A stretch of DNA of 64,000 nucleotides from Capsicum annuum. Lineage: Eukaryota; Streptophyta; Magnoliopsida; Solanales; Solanaceae. The position numbers and the translations under genes are program-made. The notes beneath the pieces were generated by a model, which was not told the origin of the DNA, did not search any database, and saw nothing but the letters and a program-made list of their open reading frames with translations. The DNA lies in contig NC_061117.1 of assembly GCF_002878395.1 (NCBI RefSeq), positions 222,768,034-222,832,033 on the forward strand, in the 5' to 3' direction. This document shows positions 1 to 10,995 of the stretch, in pieces; position 1 is the first letter of the stretch, and every line of letters starts with the position of its first letter.

Positions 1-1
1 T

Positions 2-118
2 AGTAGTAGAAGAAGATGGCTAAATTTTACAGACACCATATCTGTTTATAAGAATATAGTATTTGAACATATAAAAGGTAAAGAAAACGAATTAGCAGAC
101 CAGTTAAGTAGATTATAA
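2..118 (+). pseudogene. C-terminal end of pararetroviral polymerase (RNase H)
   Basis: The open frame enters from the left edge and stops at TAA 116-118. Its last residues include EHIKGKENELADQLSRL, the typical end of an RNase H domain (H-x-x-G-x-x-N-x-x-A-D-x-L-S-R) in plant pararetroviruses and Ty3-type elements. The histidine, asparagine and aspartate of the late RNase H motifs are present. Only about 38 residues lie in the window, so integrity of the polymerase cannot be judged. The transactivator ORF starts 46 bp downstream, the spacing expected for adjacent ORFs of one pregenomic RNA. Confidence 0.7.
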
Positions 119-163
119 CTGGGAATAAATAAATAAGTTTAATCTCACTCATTTGTTTTCAGC

Positions 164-709
164 ATGAGACCAACAGGACAACCTTCTGCAGATAAAGGCA
201 AGGGTGTAGCTTCGTCTTCAGATTCATATCAACAGACAATGTTAGGTAATTTAAATTTTAGACCACTAGAATCTTTAGAGACAATGGAAAGAATTCATTT
301 CGGACCATTTAACTTAATTGCTTACCCTGAGAGCAACATATCATTTAGAGTAAGACCAGACTACATTTTAGATAGACCCCAAAGGTGTTTGGTAGATAAT
401 CTTTGGATATCTTATAATAGACAAAATCATAATCATTTTATGGCATCCATGAACTCTTTATGCCATTACATGGCCGAAAAAAGTAGACCTAGGTTTAAAT
501 ATTATGTAGTCATTCATGGAAAAACTAACAGAATTTTCCAAACATGGTTAGAAGTGTTAGATTCGATACAAGGTTTTAAAGCCCCTCTTTTTAAAGGTTT
601 TAATGATTTTACCGAAGCCACCAATCATGCTAGAGGATATTTAGGACGGACCAAAATATTATATATCTCCATCACTCAGACAGAACCCAGATCAAATACC
701 TCAGTATAA
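164..709 (+). pseudogene. Pararetroviral transactivator/viroplasmin ORF, N-terminal part
   Basis: A 181-residue frame from ATG 164. Residues about 112-163 carry the caulimovirid viroplasmin fold (an RNase HI N-terminal-like domain): FKYYVVIHGKTNRIFQTW, followed by a second conserved FKGF segment and an alanine-rich helix. In the family this protein aids polycistronic translation and forms inclusion bodies. The frame closes at TAA 707-709, but the neighbouring frame continues without a break from about 702. A single-base shift near 702 therefore most likely split a longer protein. It is probably non-functional, though the domain itself is intact. Confidence 0.72.
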
Positions 710-1169
710 TCTGCAAAAAGAGACTGGAAAGATTATTTGCTGCAACCATTGTTTTTCAATGACGGAGAATTTCAAGAAGCTAAATGCTCAGAAAGAATCA
801 ATCCTCATGGAAAACACTAGATTAATAAAGCAGATACAACTATTAGAAGCGATACTCAACCAGCAGACAAATGTAAGCAAGACAGATGCACAAATACAGA
901 CTCCGACTCAGAGTTCTCCATCTCCTCAAAAAATGGATGAGAAGGGTGTACATTTCCCACTAAATACTAAGAAATCCACTGTACTGGATGTTGGTACAGC
1001 TAGTCCGGTTCAAGCAGTGACCGGTAAAGACAAATCAAACACGTTGATGGCTGTCACTTTGCCAAAAAGTGAAGATGAAGGATGTTCTTCATCAAAACAT
1101 AAGCTAACAAGATCAGGTAATAAGATTTTAAAAAAGACTTTAATATCTAAAAGAAAAATGAAACAATAG
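702..1169 (+). pseudogene. Pararetroviral transactivator ORF, middle part (shifted frame)
   Basis: This frame picks up where the upstream one stops. It carries a short segment with CC-x-x-C spacing (near 728-742), then a helix rich in E, K, L and Q (first ATG at 759, MTENFKKLNAQKES) that could form a coiled coil, then a Ser/Pro/Lys-rich tail. The low-complexity basic tail is in keeping with the C-terminal half of solendovirus transactivators, but no domain is diagnostic. It ends at TAG 1167-1169, where a second frame change follows. The function call rests on position and continuity with the domain upstream. Confidence 0.5.
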
Positions 1170-1423
1170 AGACTATAATCAAACAGACTTTAGACAAATT
1201 TTTTAGCAACCAAATGCAAGATAAACATATAAATCAACAGCCAGATGGACAACAAACTGCTTTAGACAGAACTGTTCCAGAGATAAATAATACAGACAAT
1301 AATTCTCCAAGATCAAACGAAGATGATAGTATTGCACACTTCCAGGATGCTCAGGATCCATATGAAGACGATGACTCAGGAATGAGCTTCGACTCAATTG
1401 CGCTGCACAACTTGGATACATAG
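1166..1423 (+). pseudogene. Pararetroviral transactivator ORF, acidic C-terminal part
   Basis: After the stop at 1167-1169, the frame of 164-709 becomes open again from 1166 and runs to TAG 1421-1423. The translation is acidic near its end (NEDD, YEDDDSG), like the end of caulimovirid ORF VI proteins. An independent 69-residue ORF from ATG 1214 is possible but less likely than a remnant of the same gene. The same stretch is open on the minus strand for 78 codons with no recognisable content. Confidence 0.4.
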
Positions 1424-1722
1424 TAACGACAATAGACAATTTGTATTATAGTGTAGTCAGGTGGGGATGCCCACTTTATGTCTTTTAATAATCAGTGTCA
1501 GAGTGCTTCCTTTATCACTACTTTCCAAAAGAAAGAAAAACTATTGAAGCACGCATCAAAATAAGTCTGGAAGAAAAATTAATAATGCATGTGACGATGG
1601 GGCCCAATGAGTACCCGACCTGCATTATTAAGATTCTTTTTATCTCTTATCTTTAAGTGTCGGGCACATGTGTTTAGGCCACGTAGTAATCTTTAGAACC
1701 ACTACTTTATCTAGTTTTTGCC

Positions 1723-1730
1723 TATAAAAG
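1723..1730 (+). promoter_or_regulatory. TATA box of the pararetroviral promoter
   Basis: TATAAAAG lies about 300 bp after the last viral ORF and 135 bp before a poly(A) signal, as in 35S-type promoters, where the transcript start and poly(A) site lie within the terminal redundancy. Upstream sequence (1500-1720) contains a TGTGACGATG stretch, a possible bZIP-type site. Activity of the integrated copy is unknown. Confidence 0.55.
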
Positions 1731-1864
1731 GCGTACATTTTGTAGAAGGAAGGCAGAGTGAAATCCACCAAAATCAAAACCTACTTGAAATGTGTAAACC
1801 CTTCCTCCCAAATAACCTATCCAAGCCAGTCCTTCTTGTTTAAACTTTGTATCAGTGTATTTTA

Positions 1865-1870
1865 AATAAA
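1865..1870 (+). terminator. Poly(A) signal AATAAA of the pararetrovirus
   Basis: AATAAA sits 135 bp downstream of the TATA box, the spacing of a terminally redundant pararetroviral RNA. A possible splice-donor-like GTAAGT follows at 1939. Confidence 0.5.
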
Positions 1871-1960
1871 AGCTCCAAGTTTTCTATTCGATCTTAAGGG
1901 GGTTCTCGAAAGGGAAACCTCTCTCCTAGTTACTTCATGTAAGTTCTTATTTACATATTT

Positions 1961-4600
1961 TCCCCACAAAAAATATTTATACTTATGTTCTTATATCCAT
2001 GTTTAAAGTTATTTAACATATTTTGGTACATCATGTAAATTAAATTCTCAGTAAAATTCTTACCCTTAGTATATGGTTAGCCTCTTAATTTCTTAATAAT
2101 AACGATGGATTAACCTGTAAATTCCTAGGAATTCTGGCCTTGATAGTCCAACAGGTCTACAAAATAGACAAAGGACGAGTGTTAGCTGCCAGACTTAAGT
2201 TTTTCGGGGTGTGGTTAAAGAAGTAAGATGTTAAGAACATAGATTAAGAGGAAGAGATGAACAGGGTAAAATAAAATTAAAAAAAAAACCATAAAAAACT
2301 CTGGGGAAAATCTAAACTGTAAGAATGATAAATATGAAGAAACTGTGGGAAAGAGGGAGTTCAACGAATGGGGTTCGAATGAACCCCTGAAGTCCACATA
2401 GCTCTGCCCCTGGTTGAGATTACGCAATAATCTCAACCATTTAAGTTAATAAAGTACAAAAGATTATCTTGATCGTATAAATTAATTTAGTAGAAAGTTA
2501 ATATCAATTTAAATATATGTACTTTAAGTTAATTATTATGGACAAGAATCTCGAGTGTATAAATTAATATGGTACAAAATAAATCAATTAAAATATCAAC
2601 TCATTAAGTTAATAAAGTACAGAAAAAATCTCAAATATATATATATATATATATATAGAAAATAACTTTAAACATAATACTCTTAATTAAAGGTTGACTG
2701 GACGAATTAAGTAACAAGGAAATAAAAATAATCTAAATTTTTAAGGGCGAGATAAAACATATCAGTCATAATATATAGATCAATCATGTATAAGGTTAAT
2801 ACAAGAAAATAAGAAAGCAAGAAAGAACTTTTATTTACTTGAAGTAAGTGAGGATAGTACTAAAATCAGTTCTTTGTTATTTTACCCCTAAATGTCTATT
2901 TTTGTTTGCAGTTTGCATCCTATTCTTTTAATGATTCCTAATATATTCAATTCCTTGCAACTTATAAAGAAAGAAAGCAAAAAATAAAGAAAGTATTGGA
3001 GTTGGTTGAAAAGAAAGTAATTTATATACTATCTCACTTCAAAATCCACCCAAAAAAAAAAATAATTCAAATTTGGAAAGAAAATTATATGTTATTATCT
3101 TTTTCAGAATGAGTTAATAATTTTATGTACCGAAAGTCTATTCTTTTTACACTGCTAGATTTTAAATGTCAGTTATTTTTAAATACCTTAGAAATAAAGC
3201 AAACATTCAATATAAATTAATAGGTCACTATTACACTTTCATTACAAAAATCACCTACATAGGCTAAATCCTACAATAAATAAATATGTACAAATTCTTT
3301 ACACGATTAATTAAATTATTCATTGATATATCTTGTTAAAAGCCGGTTGTTAAATAAGAAAAACTTAAAATTTATAAATATTCTTTAAATGATCTGATAG
3401 TAAAAAAAAAAGACTTTTTATACTAATAATGTATATAACTTAATGTAAGTGTTGTTTGTCATTTCAATAGTTAATCACTTCGAGGAGAAAGTGAAATTAC
3501 AAATTAATCTTCTGACCCTAGGATTTTGGTTACGCACCGAATTATATATACACACACATAATATCAATTTCCTTTTTTGAACAAAATGATGACCTTCTCT
3601 TGATTTCACTCACTTTTCTGCTACTTATTAATTAGGGGAGTAGTGTTACTCTTTATTTCTAAGCTTTCACACAATTGATTTTAAGTATCTGTTGGTTCTG
3701 TTCTCTCTTAAACTACGTCATTCCATCGATGAAATCAATCCATTGACAGAACCCTCAATCACACAGGATATACCAGAGTTTTTCATGTGATAATCCAAGT
3801 TAGTTTCCTCCATAGTAGGACATTCCTTAAGGTTGAATTCTGGTTGGGCTATCCTCCAGAATACCGGAGTTTTTAAATTATATTATGCACTTATTGATAA
3901 AATATATTAAAAACTAATTTAAGAAGTATAAAAGTAAAAATAATTTTCGGTCTATTAATATTTCATGTAAAAAATAAGGACTATTTAAATTCAAATTTCA
4001 AACTTGATGGGCTATTTTGGTCAGTTTTTGAGTTACTTTTAATAATTATTAGTTTGTAAGGAAAATGCACAAACTTGAATGATATTATTGGAATAAAAAA
4101 AAGATAAATGACTTTAGTGAAACATTTTGCTAAATTGAGTCACAATATAAGAAATTGACTCAATTCTTAGTTAATATTAAATGCTAAACAACTCCAACAC
4201 TAGCTAATACAATTAAGGAAAAATTACGTGACAAAATAAATTAAGGGTATAGTCTATTTGAAATAGCAGTAATTCAAACATTATATAATATGGTGATAGT
4301 TTGAGCTTTTTATAACTAATATATAGGGAATATACATATTATTCACATGGATATAATTAACTAGAGATAGTGTATGTACATGAATATAATGCATTTCATT
4401 ATTATCAATTCGTGAAAATACAATATATTTCGCTACAAAGATATTATATTTCTATAGATACACTTATTGTGTGCACGAATATAATGTGTTTCACTATTAT
4501 TATGCAAGTGGATATATTTCAGTTGCTCACAAATATAAATTATTGTTGCATTTAGTAAAACTATAGCTATAAACGAAAAACGAAGACTACCAAAACATAG
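1961..4600. other. AT-rich region without recognisable genes
   Basis: About 2.6 kb of AT-rich sequence with no ORF that resembles a known protein. Short words such as AAGTTAATAAAGTAC recur between 2440 and 2620. A (TA)n microsatellite lies at 2634-2657. There are many poly-A and poly-T runs. Part may be pararetroviral leader (to about 2.2 kb) or decayed MITEs, but I could not define ends. Confidence 0.5.
2634..2657. repeat. (TA)n microsatellite
   Basis: An uninterrupted AT dinucleotide run of about 12 units. Confidence 0.9.
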
Positions 4601-4649
4601 ATTATTAATTTTTTGTGCCTTTAATTCTTGAGATGATAAGGGAGAAGGG

Positions 4650-4780
4650 AACCAACAACAACAAACCCACTATATTCTCATATAGTGGATTTGGAGAGGG
4701 TAAAATGTACGCAGTCAATACCACTACTTCCAAAGAAGTTGAGAGGTTGTTTCCGATAGACCCACGGTTCAGGGAAGAAG
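4650..4780 (-). mobile_element. SINE with (TTG)n tail (Au/SolS type)
   Basis: Read on the minus strand, the segment holds a motif ending GGGTCTATCGGAAACAACCT, then CTGCGTACATTTTACCCTC, then TGG(TTG)n-type sequence. These are the body and tail of the tRNA-derived SINE abundant in Solanaceae. The tail corresponds to the ACCAACAACAACAAAC stretch at 4651-4666. It creates a 75-codon ORF on the plus strand (4615-4842) with no coding meaning. The 5' end is degraded and its boundary is approximate; no clear target duplication was found. Confidence 0.75.
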
Positions 4781-4889
4781 TAGAGAGGTTAGTTCATTTT
4801 GGCATGTTCAAAAAAAAAGAGGCAATTGATGTAGCTATATAATTCTTTTCCAACAAAATAATTTTTGATAGTGAAGATTATTTTTTTTA

Positions 4890-5554
4890 CCCTCCCGTCT
4901 CATTCTATGTGACACTTTTCATTTTTCGAGAGTCAAATAGTTTAAGTTTAATCGTGAACTGGGACATAGAATTTTTAATTTTTTTGAAATAAAATTTATA
5001 TATTTGAAAACAACATAATAAGTACTATTAAGACATAATAATTGACATTTCAAATTATCTAAAATATATATGAGAAAATAATGATCAAAGATAAACTTAA
5101 TTGTTTGTGTTATGATTCGGACAGAATAAGTAAACCACAAGTAAACGGAAATAAGAACACAGATTTACGTGAAAACCCTTGCGGGAAAAACCACAGGCAA
5201 AGGTAAAGGAGGTTTCACTATAATGGAGAGAGAGTACAATGTGGAGAAGACTGAATTTTCTGAATAATGAAAATAACCCACTAAATCGCACTTATATAGT
5301 ACATGCGTACAAATAGGTCCTAGGCCCAAAAACATAAAGGTTCATAAGCCCCCGCACCTCATCTGAATTAGTGGTATGCTTCGGAATCGGACCTATCGGC
5401 CCGATCCCTACTCTACCACCACAGATTCCATTGAAATTCACAAACATGGGTCGCATCGCAAAACTTTCAGGCCGAACCAATAAAATTCTGGTCACAACTC
5501 TAACAGTTTGTTCTCAAAATCTAAAAGGTGCCATATAAATTGGAACGGAAGGAG
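4890..5554. mobile_element. Stowaway-type MITE interrupted by a solo LTR
   Basis: The left end CCCTCCCGTCTCATTCTATG and the right end, ATTGGAACGGAAGGAG, are the inverted termini of Stowaway (Tc1/mariner) MITEs. TA dinucleotides flank both ends (4888-4889 and 5555-5556). Without the inserted LTR (5108-5505) the MITE is about 260 bp, the normal size for the group. Confidence 0.78.
5108..5505 (-). mobile_element. Copia-type solo LTR, 398 bp
   Basis: The segment begins TGTTATGATTCGG and ends CTCTAACA, so it has TG...CA ends with a 5-bp inverted repeat (TGTTA/TAACA). The same five bases, GTTTG, lie on both sides (5103-5107 and 5506-5510), a perfect target duplication. On the minus strand a TATATAAG box and the words GTGGTTTTTCCCGCAAGGG and TTTTCACGTAAATCT resemble Tork-type Copia LTRs. 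No internal region or second LTR remains, so this is an LTR-LTR recombination product. Clade is inference; the solo-LTR call is strong. Confidence 0.8.
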
Positions 5555-5626
5555 TATAAAACAAGAACCTTTAATCAAGTCAAGATATGAGCCAAAAGTC
5601 AAATTCAATTTTTAAAAACTTAAAAC

Positions 5627-5835
5627 ACTTTTCTGTTATATAACTGAAAATGTGGCTTACTATGTCCCTTTTGGCAATGTCCAGATAAAATAAAAGTAAC
5701 AAAATGCACCAATATTTACAAATAGAATTTTGATACTGACCCTATTTGCTTGTTTTCCTTACTACTGCAAAAAATAGTACAAGCCTAATAAAAATCAGAA
5801 ACTTTGACCCATCCATTTTCATGCAAATACTTTAT
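5627..5835 (+). repeat. Direct repeat, copy 1 of the PMD1 upstream region
   Basis: Shares blocks with 8690-8905 in the same order: ACACTTTTCTGTTATA, GGCAATGTCCAG, ATTTGCTTGTTTTCC and AGAAACTTTGAC. The second copy lies just before PMD locus 1. The spacing is about 3.06 kb, and the MITE with its inserted LTR lies between them. Confidence 0.65.
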
Positions 5836-6200
5836 TGACGCATCACACAGATAAAAGCTTTCTAAGCAATTGAAAAATAGAGGATTGTCTTTTATTCTGA
5901 TTTTGTATCATTATTTCACTAGTGAATGACTTAAAGTTAAAGCAAAAAATCAATCATTAAGGACTAAAAATCAATAAGTTGAATTGGTAATACATAAAAT
6001 CAAATCGAACCAGCTGATGTGCCCTAAAAACAGGTGAACCTAAGAATAAACTTTGTTACTAATAAAATACTGATTCCATTTCAACTAAGAACTTTTATAA
6101 AATAAGAACCTTAAGTCAACTTACCATATTGCAACCATTTTATTACAAAAGTAAAAAACAAGAGTCAAAGTCAAGAGAACTTCAAGTTTTAATAACTTTA

Positions 6201-8688
6201 CTCCTTTCCTTTCGTCCCGATAATTTATGTGATACCTTTTTCTTTTTAGTCCTTTGTCACGACCCGAATCATGGCCCTGACTGTGACGGACATCCCGAAC
6301 TATGAAGGTCCGAGAGCCCTTCTAACTTGTAATCATATACACCATTCATATATAAATAAGAAATGCGGAAATAAAATCTGCTACGGAAACATGGTTATAA
6401 TCTAAATTTAGTTTAACAATGAGGAATAAAATTCAATATCAACTAAACACCGTTTGAAAACCGTCTACGAAATCTCTACTACATGATCAAATAACAATTG
6501 TATGAAAACTGGGACAAGGCCCCCCAGTAGACCAAAACTATAATAAATAATAACCATCTGAAAGAAACTAGGCCTTCTGAAATATATAAGGCTTACCAAC
6601 TGGTACTCTTCACTCCTGTCTGATGAAATCTACTGCTTATCAGGACCCCTAGACTGTACCTCAGAACTTGGAGAGAGGAGGGTCAATATAGATGTATTGG
6701 TACTCAGAGCAATCCAAAATAAAGCGTTTATATAAATAAAATAGTTGAGATCTAGTCATAAACATCATGAAAGATATAATTTTCAAAACACATGGACATT
6801 CTTGAAAAAACATAAAAAACCTTTCTGTCAAAAGCAGTTTCTATTCTTTGTATTACTTCTAAGTTAGGTGGCATTCCCCTACAAGTCTGATATTTCATGG
6901 GCTATATGAAATCCGTCATTGACTCGGCGGGGAAGTCCCCAACCCAAGTGTACCACAAGGGTTGGACGCCACAGGGCACTAGGCCAGCGTATAATAATAT
7001 ACCCGGATCGACAAATCACGATTTTGGGCAATGAGTTGTCTGAAACTCATGCCTTCTTCGGAGAACCATCTAAGCTCTCTTTATGCCCAATTTTATCCTA
7101 TTCTGAATCATGCATCATTCTAGTTTCAACATCTGAAAAATCTGACTTCAAACATGCATTCTATTCTGTTCTGAATTACCATGACATTATCTGGATTGAT
7201 GTCGTCACACCAAGACTTGCAAGTCCTATTTCTGATCCATAATGCATCATGCATGATTCTTTCATTAAAACATAGTTCATACCACCTAAGCATGCAATTT
7301 AACAAAAGGAATTCATGTTCCGAAAACATAAGTCAAAACTATGCAAAATTTCCATCCTTTCAATAAACAAGTGGTGGTCATGTAATCTTTAACAAACCAT
7401 GCAACCCTTCTCATTATATAATTATATTCAACATTCATCAACATTATTCAAGACATTTCATAACATGCTTTTCAAGATGCATTCAAATGATTTCATAGTA
7501 TATCATAAGTAAATGAAAATCATCACAAGAGAGGAATTTTTCATGAATCATGCTCTCAATTCAATCATCAACCTTAAAACACATGCTTACAATATATATA
7601 TAATTTCAAATCAATTTGGGGGAAAGCCTAAAGGCCAAAACAATATTATCAATTCTTCTAAAGCATGAATATATTCATAAATCTGAAAAATCCTTTCTTA
7701 AAATCAAGATTTCCATACCCATGAGATTTTAGGAAAACCCCGCATACCTTAAATTAGAAGCGGAGATTTTAGGAAAATCCCGCGTACCTTAAATTAGAAG
7801 CTTTTGAATGATCTATAGCTTTTGGGATGCTATACGTACGATTGATGGGTGCCTCTTGTAGTCCTCCCAATGAGGATTCCGAATCTTGAATAATTAAGAA
7901 AAACCCACGGTTAAATCTTGACATATTTGGGTTTTTAGTTTGAAACACTAGGGTGAGTTCTTGATGAATTTGATAGAAAAGAATCATATTTTGGTGTTTT
8001 GGTCGTTTAATCCCGTGTTATAGCTGGATAAGGGACGGAAGATATCCATTTTTCCTTTAAAAATGCGGAAACAGAACCTGAAATTTTGGTGCGTGGGATA
8101 GGGCGTGCATCGCACACTTATCGCATGATGCTACTGTCTCAGTCACTAAAATGGCGAAAACTTTTTGCTTGGGCATTGAATTTAGGCGAAATTGGTATCA
8201 TTGGAAAGTTAATTAGAATAGCTTTCATTTGATATATAGTAGGGCCTATAATTTATTATATAGAGTTATGGTCGATTGAAATTGACCCAAGTTTCGACGC
8301 TGACTCAAACTCGAATGATAGGAAAGCTTTCAACTCGTCCTTGAGTAAGGGACCTTTATGATCTCAATTCATACTTAAATAGGTTCACACACTACATAAT
8401 TGATTAACATGCCAAATTTGCATAGGATTTATGGCTTTTGGATCGTCTATGCATAGAAACGACGGTTTTTATTCTATCCCGAAATGCGGGCTGTTACATC
8501 CGTACTAGAAAAAATGGCACCTTTCCTTATGCGACAACTATTTAATGTTACGATCCTTATTTTATCCCTTATTAGATTCCATTTAGCAAGAAAAGTCAAC
8601 CAAACTATAGTATGAAAATGACGTTTTCTCTTATTTCTTAAACTCCACGTCTAATCAAATAATATCGTATAAATTGAGATAAAGGGAA
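6201..8688. mobile_element. Second Stowaway-type MITE, split by a 2.2-kb solo LTR
   Basis: Left terminus CTCCTTTCCTTTCGTCCCGA and right terminus ATAAATTGAGATAAAGGGAA are degenerate Stowaway ends, flanked by TA (6199-6200 and 8689-8690). Without the LTR at 6255-8498 about 240 bp remain. The right terminus is diverged, so the family call is less certain than for the MITE at 4890. Confidence 0.6.
6255..8498 (-). mobile_element. Solo LTR of the non-coding LTR-element family (subfamily S)
   Basis: The plus strand begins TGTCACGACCCGAATCATGG and ends ATGCGGGCTGTTACA, the reverse complement of the family's LTR start (TGTAACANCCCGC) and end (GGGTCGTGACA). Flanking pentamers are TCCTT (6250-6254) and TCCGT (8499-8503), matching at four of five positions. 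Neither a polypurine tract nor a primer site adjoins it, so it is a solo LTR of 2244 bp. It lies about 540 bp upstream of PMD locus 1. Several short ORFs inside it have no known similarity. Confidence 0.8.
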
Positions 8689-8689
8689 T

Positions 8690-8905
8690 AACACTTTTCT
8701 GTTATAAATGAACATGTGACTTACTGTGTCCCTTTGCTTGTTTGTTTTTCCACTTTTGGCAATGTCCAGCTAAAAAGTAACAGATAAATCAACATGATTC
8801 TTTGCTTACAACTGATCATATTTGCTTGTTTTCCATAGTACTGAAAAAAATAATACAATCTTAAAGGAACTAGAAACTTTGACTCAATTCATTTTCAGAC
8901 CAAAA
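8690..8905 (+). repeat. Direct repeat, copy 2 (immediately upstream of PMD1)
   Basis: Second copy of the block at 5627-5835. It probably contains part of the promoter or 5' leader of PMD locus 1, whose ATG is at 9037. Long T runs (8913-8922 and 9001-9012) follow before the start codon. Confidence 0.6.
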
Positions 8906-9036
8906 AGATTTGTTTTTTTTTTTGGGACAGTGATTCAATACAGCTATCTTTTCTTATTTGGGTTGTTTTGTTTTACTACATTCTTGAAAACAGAAAGAAG
9001 TTTTTTTTTTTTCCAAGAACTTGATACTTGCCAAGA

Positions 9037-10995
9037 ATGGTTGATTGTTTAGATGATTCAAACATCACGGAAGCAAGAGAGGAGCTAATGGTTTCACTTG
9101 TTGATGATGAAGTAAAACCCATTTTTAGAATTGCCCATTTTCTTAAACCAACAATACCCTCTACTAAAAAACTCCCTTTTCTCCCTTCAAGATCCAAAAT
9201 TTCTTCTTCTTCTTCTTCACTAAAGGTAAAGTTTAGGGGTGGTTCTTCATACATGAAGGAATGGTCTAATTGGGTAAGGGAGTTAAAGCCTTTACACCAA
9301 GAGTTATGGAAGAAAGCTGGAGTCTTTGAAGCTATTATAGCTTCAACATTCAAGATTTATAGGCACAATGATTTGATTTTTGCTTTAGCTGAGAGATGGT
9401 GTATTGAGACTACTACATTCATTTTTCCATGGGGAGAAGGGACTGTTTCTTTGGAGGATATAGTAGTTTTGGGTGGTTTTTCTGTTTTGGGACAATGTGT
9501 GTCGGAACCTGTCAAGACCAATGATTCTGTTGAAGTTGAAAAAAATCTTTGTGATGCTTACAAAGTTGTTCAGGCGCGTGATAAGAATGTAGCTTACCAT
9601 CCCTGGATGGAACATTTTGCAGGAGGAGGTGACAATTTGGAGCATGTTGCGTTTTTGACCCTTTGGTTGTCAAGGTATGTGCTTCCTTCTAGAAGTTATC
9701 AGTGTGTTGAAAGAGCTCTTTTCTCTATTGCAATTTGTCTGTCTCAAGGAGTTCCAATAGAACTTGCCCCTACTGTTCTTGCTAGCATTTATAGGGATCT
9801 CAACTTGCTTAAACAGTTGATTGTAGATTCGTCTAAGAACGCTGAAAAAAGTAGTTATTCTAGATGTGTAGAAGATGTTCGGATCTTATCCTTCGCGCTC
9901 CGCTTCATTTTGTTCAGCTATGGGCTTGGGAGAGATTTACCAGTTTGCAGCCTAAGCCTAGTACTGTCATCGACTCCGGGGAGCCAAGGGTAGCTAGATG
10001 GCATAAGGTGAAAAAGCTAAATTGTGTGGATCCTAGGAGCAAAATAGATTCTGCAGCAGAACATTTTCTGTGGCGTCCTTATGCTGTTGATATTGTGAAG
10101 AATTGGGACATCAACAAATTTTACAAGGACAGAGATGAATATGTGGTGGTTGGACAAAACATGGGAAGTGAAATCTTGATTTTGGCTCGACTTGTTCGAG
10201 CTTCTGAACTAGTTGGAATGGATTGTGTTGAACAGTACAATCCACATAGAGTGTCAATGCAATTCGGATTTGATCAAGATGTGCCCGGTTGTGTGAATCT
10301 TGCTAGTGATCATACCCCAAAAATTGCTTGGACCAATGCTCTATATACCTTCTAGGTTCATTGAGCCAGATGTCAGCAGACGATACTTGGAGTGGTGGAA
10401 GGACCAAAATGTTGCACCTGAGGATGCAGTTCACCATGTAGTAAAGGGAAAGCTGTCTAGAACTCATGATAAGATGAACGCCTTTGTATCCTGTGAATTT
10501 TTGCAGAATGGTGATAAGGTTAGAGAAGATGGTAAGAGACCAGATTGTGAAACGAGAGTTGTAGAATCATCATCAGATGATGACAATATACCGATTTCGG
10601 AATCTTTATGCAGGAGGAAGCTCATGAAGAAAGAAATTACTATACCTAGCAACCAAAGCCAAGCTTCTTCGACCTCTAATGTTGCAACTGCCAGAAAATG
10701 GGAGACTCTAACGGAATCAAATCCAATAAGCGAAAACATTGAGGGTTCAAATGGAAAGTCAGATGAAGATGGAGATGGGCCATATGTAGTTAAGGAAATG
10801 GTGCCTCCTAGTTCAACAGAAAAGCATACTGACTGTGAAAATGATAGAAATGAGAGTAACAGTAACACAACCCACAATCTTGTTATCGTCGAGCAGAAAG
10901 GAGACGGAAGAACCAGATGTGATGATCTTATAATGGATATAGAACTTCGTCTTAGCAGGCTTGAGAGACTAGCTGCTTCACGCAGGAGATGCTAG
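9037..10995 (+). pseudogene. PMD locus 1: plant mobile domain protein (MAIN/MAIL-like), two frameshifts
   Basis: ATG 9037 opens a 319-codon frame to 9993. After REELMVSL it shows the plant mobile domain (PF10536): YMKEWSNWVREL, an AERWCIETTTFIFPWGEGTV block followed by SLEDIVVLGG, and LASIYRDLNLLK. Near 9890-9905 the homology moves to another frame (HFVQLWAWERF, LQPKP, FLWRPY, NKFYKDRDE, TPKIAWTNA), which ends at 10355. Near 10339 it returns to the first frame (LYIPSRFIEPDV, YLEWWK), then an acidic, Ser-rich tail to TAG 10993-10995. Homologues are usually one uninterrupted frame of 600-700 residues. The second break seems to lack a few residues present in relatives. MAIN/MAIL proteins act in gene and transposon silencing; whether this copy does is unknown. 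Two sequencing indels could mimic the breaks, and a truncated 319-residue product is possible. Confidence 0.75.

Larger units (their letters stand above)
1..1960 (+). mobile_element. Endogenous pararetrovirus fragment (Caulimoviridae, solendovirus-like), 3' part
   Basis: The order seen is the end of an RNase H domain, then an ORF with a caulimovirid transactivator/viroplasmin domain, then a non-coding stretch with a TATA box and a poly(A) signal 135 bp apart. That matches the end of the genome and pregenomic promoter of solendoviruses (Tobacco vein clearing virus type), which are known as integrated copies in Solanaceae. The copy is truncated by the window on the left. It carries frameshifts, so it reads as an old integrated relic. 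The right boundary is unclear: no tRNA-Met primer site was found, and sequence to about 2.2 kb could be leader. The assignment below family level is inference from gene order. Confidence 0.72.

Noticed and set aside
4615..4842. 75-codon ORF with a regular-looking sequence
   Set aside because: It is a translation across a minus-strand SINE with a (TTG)n tail.
8976..9353. 125-codon minus-strand ORF opposite PMD1
   Set aside because: Shadow of the PMD1 coding strand.
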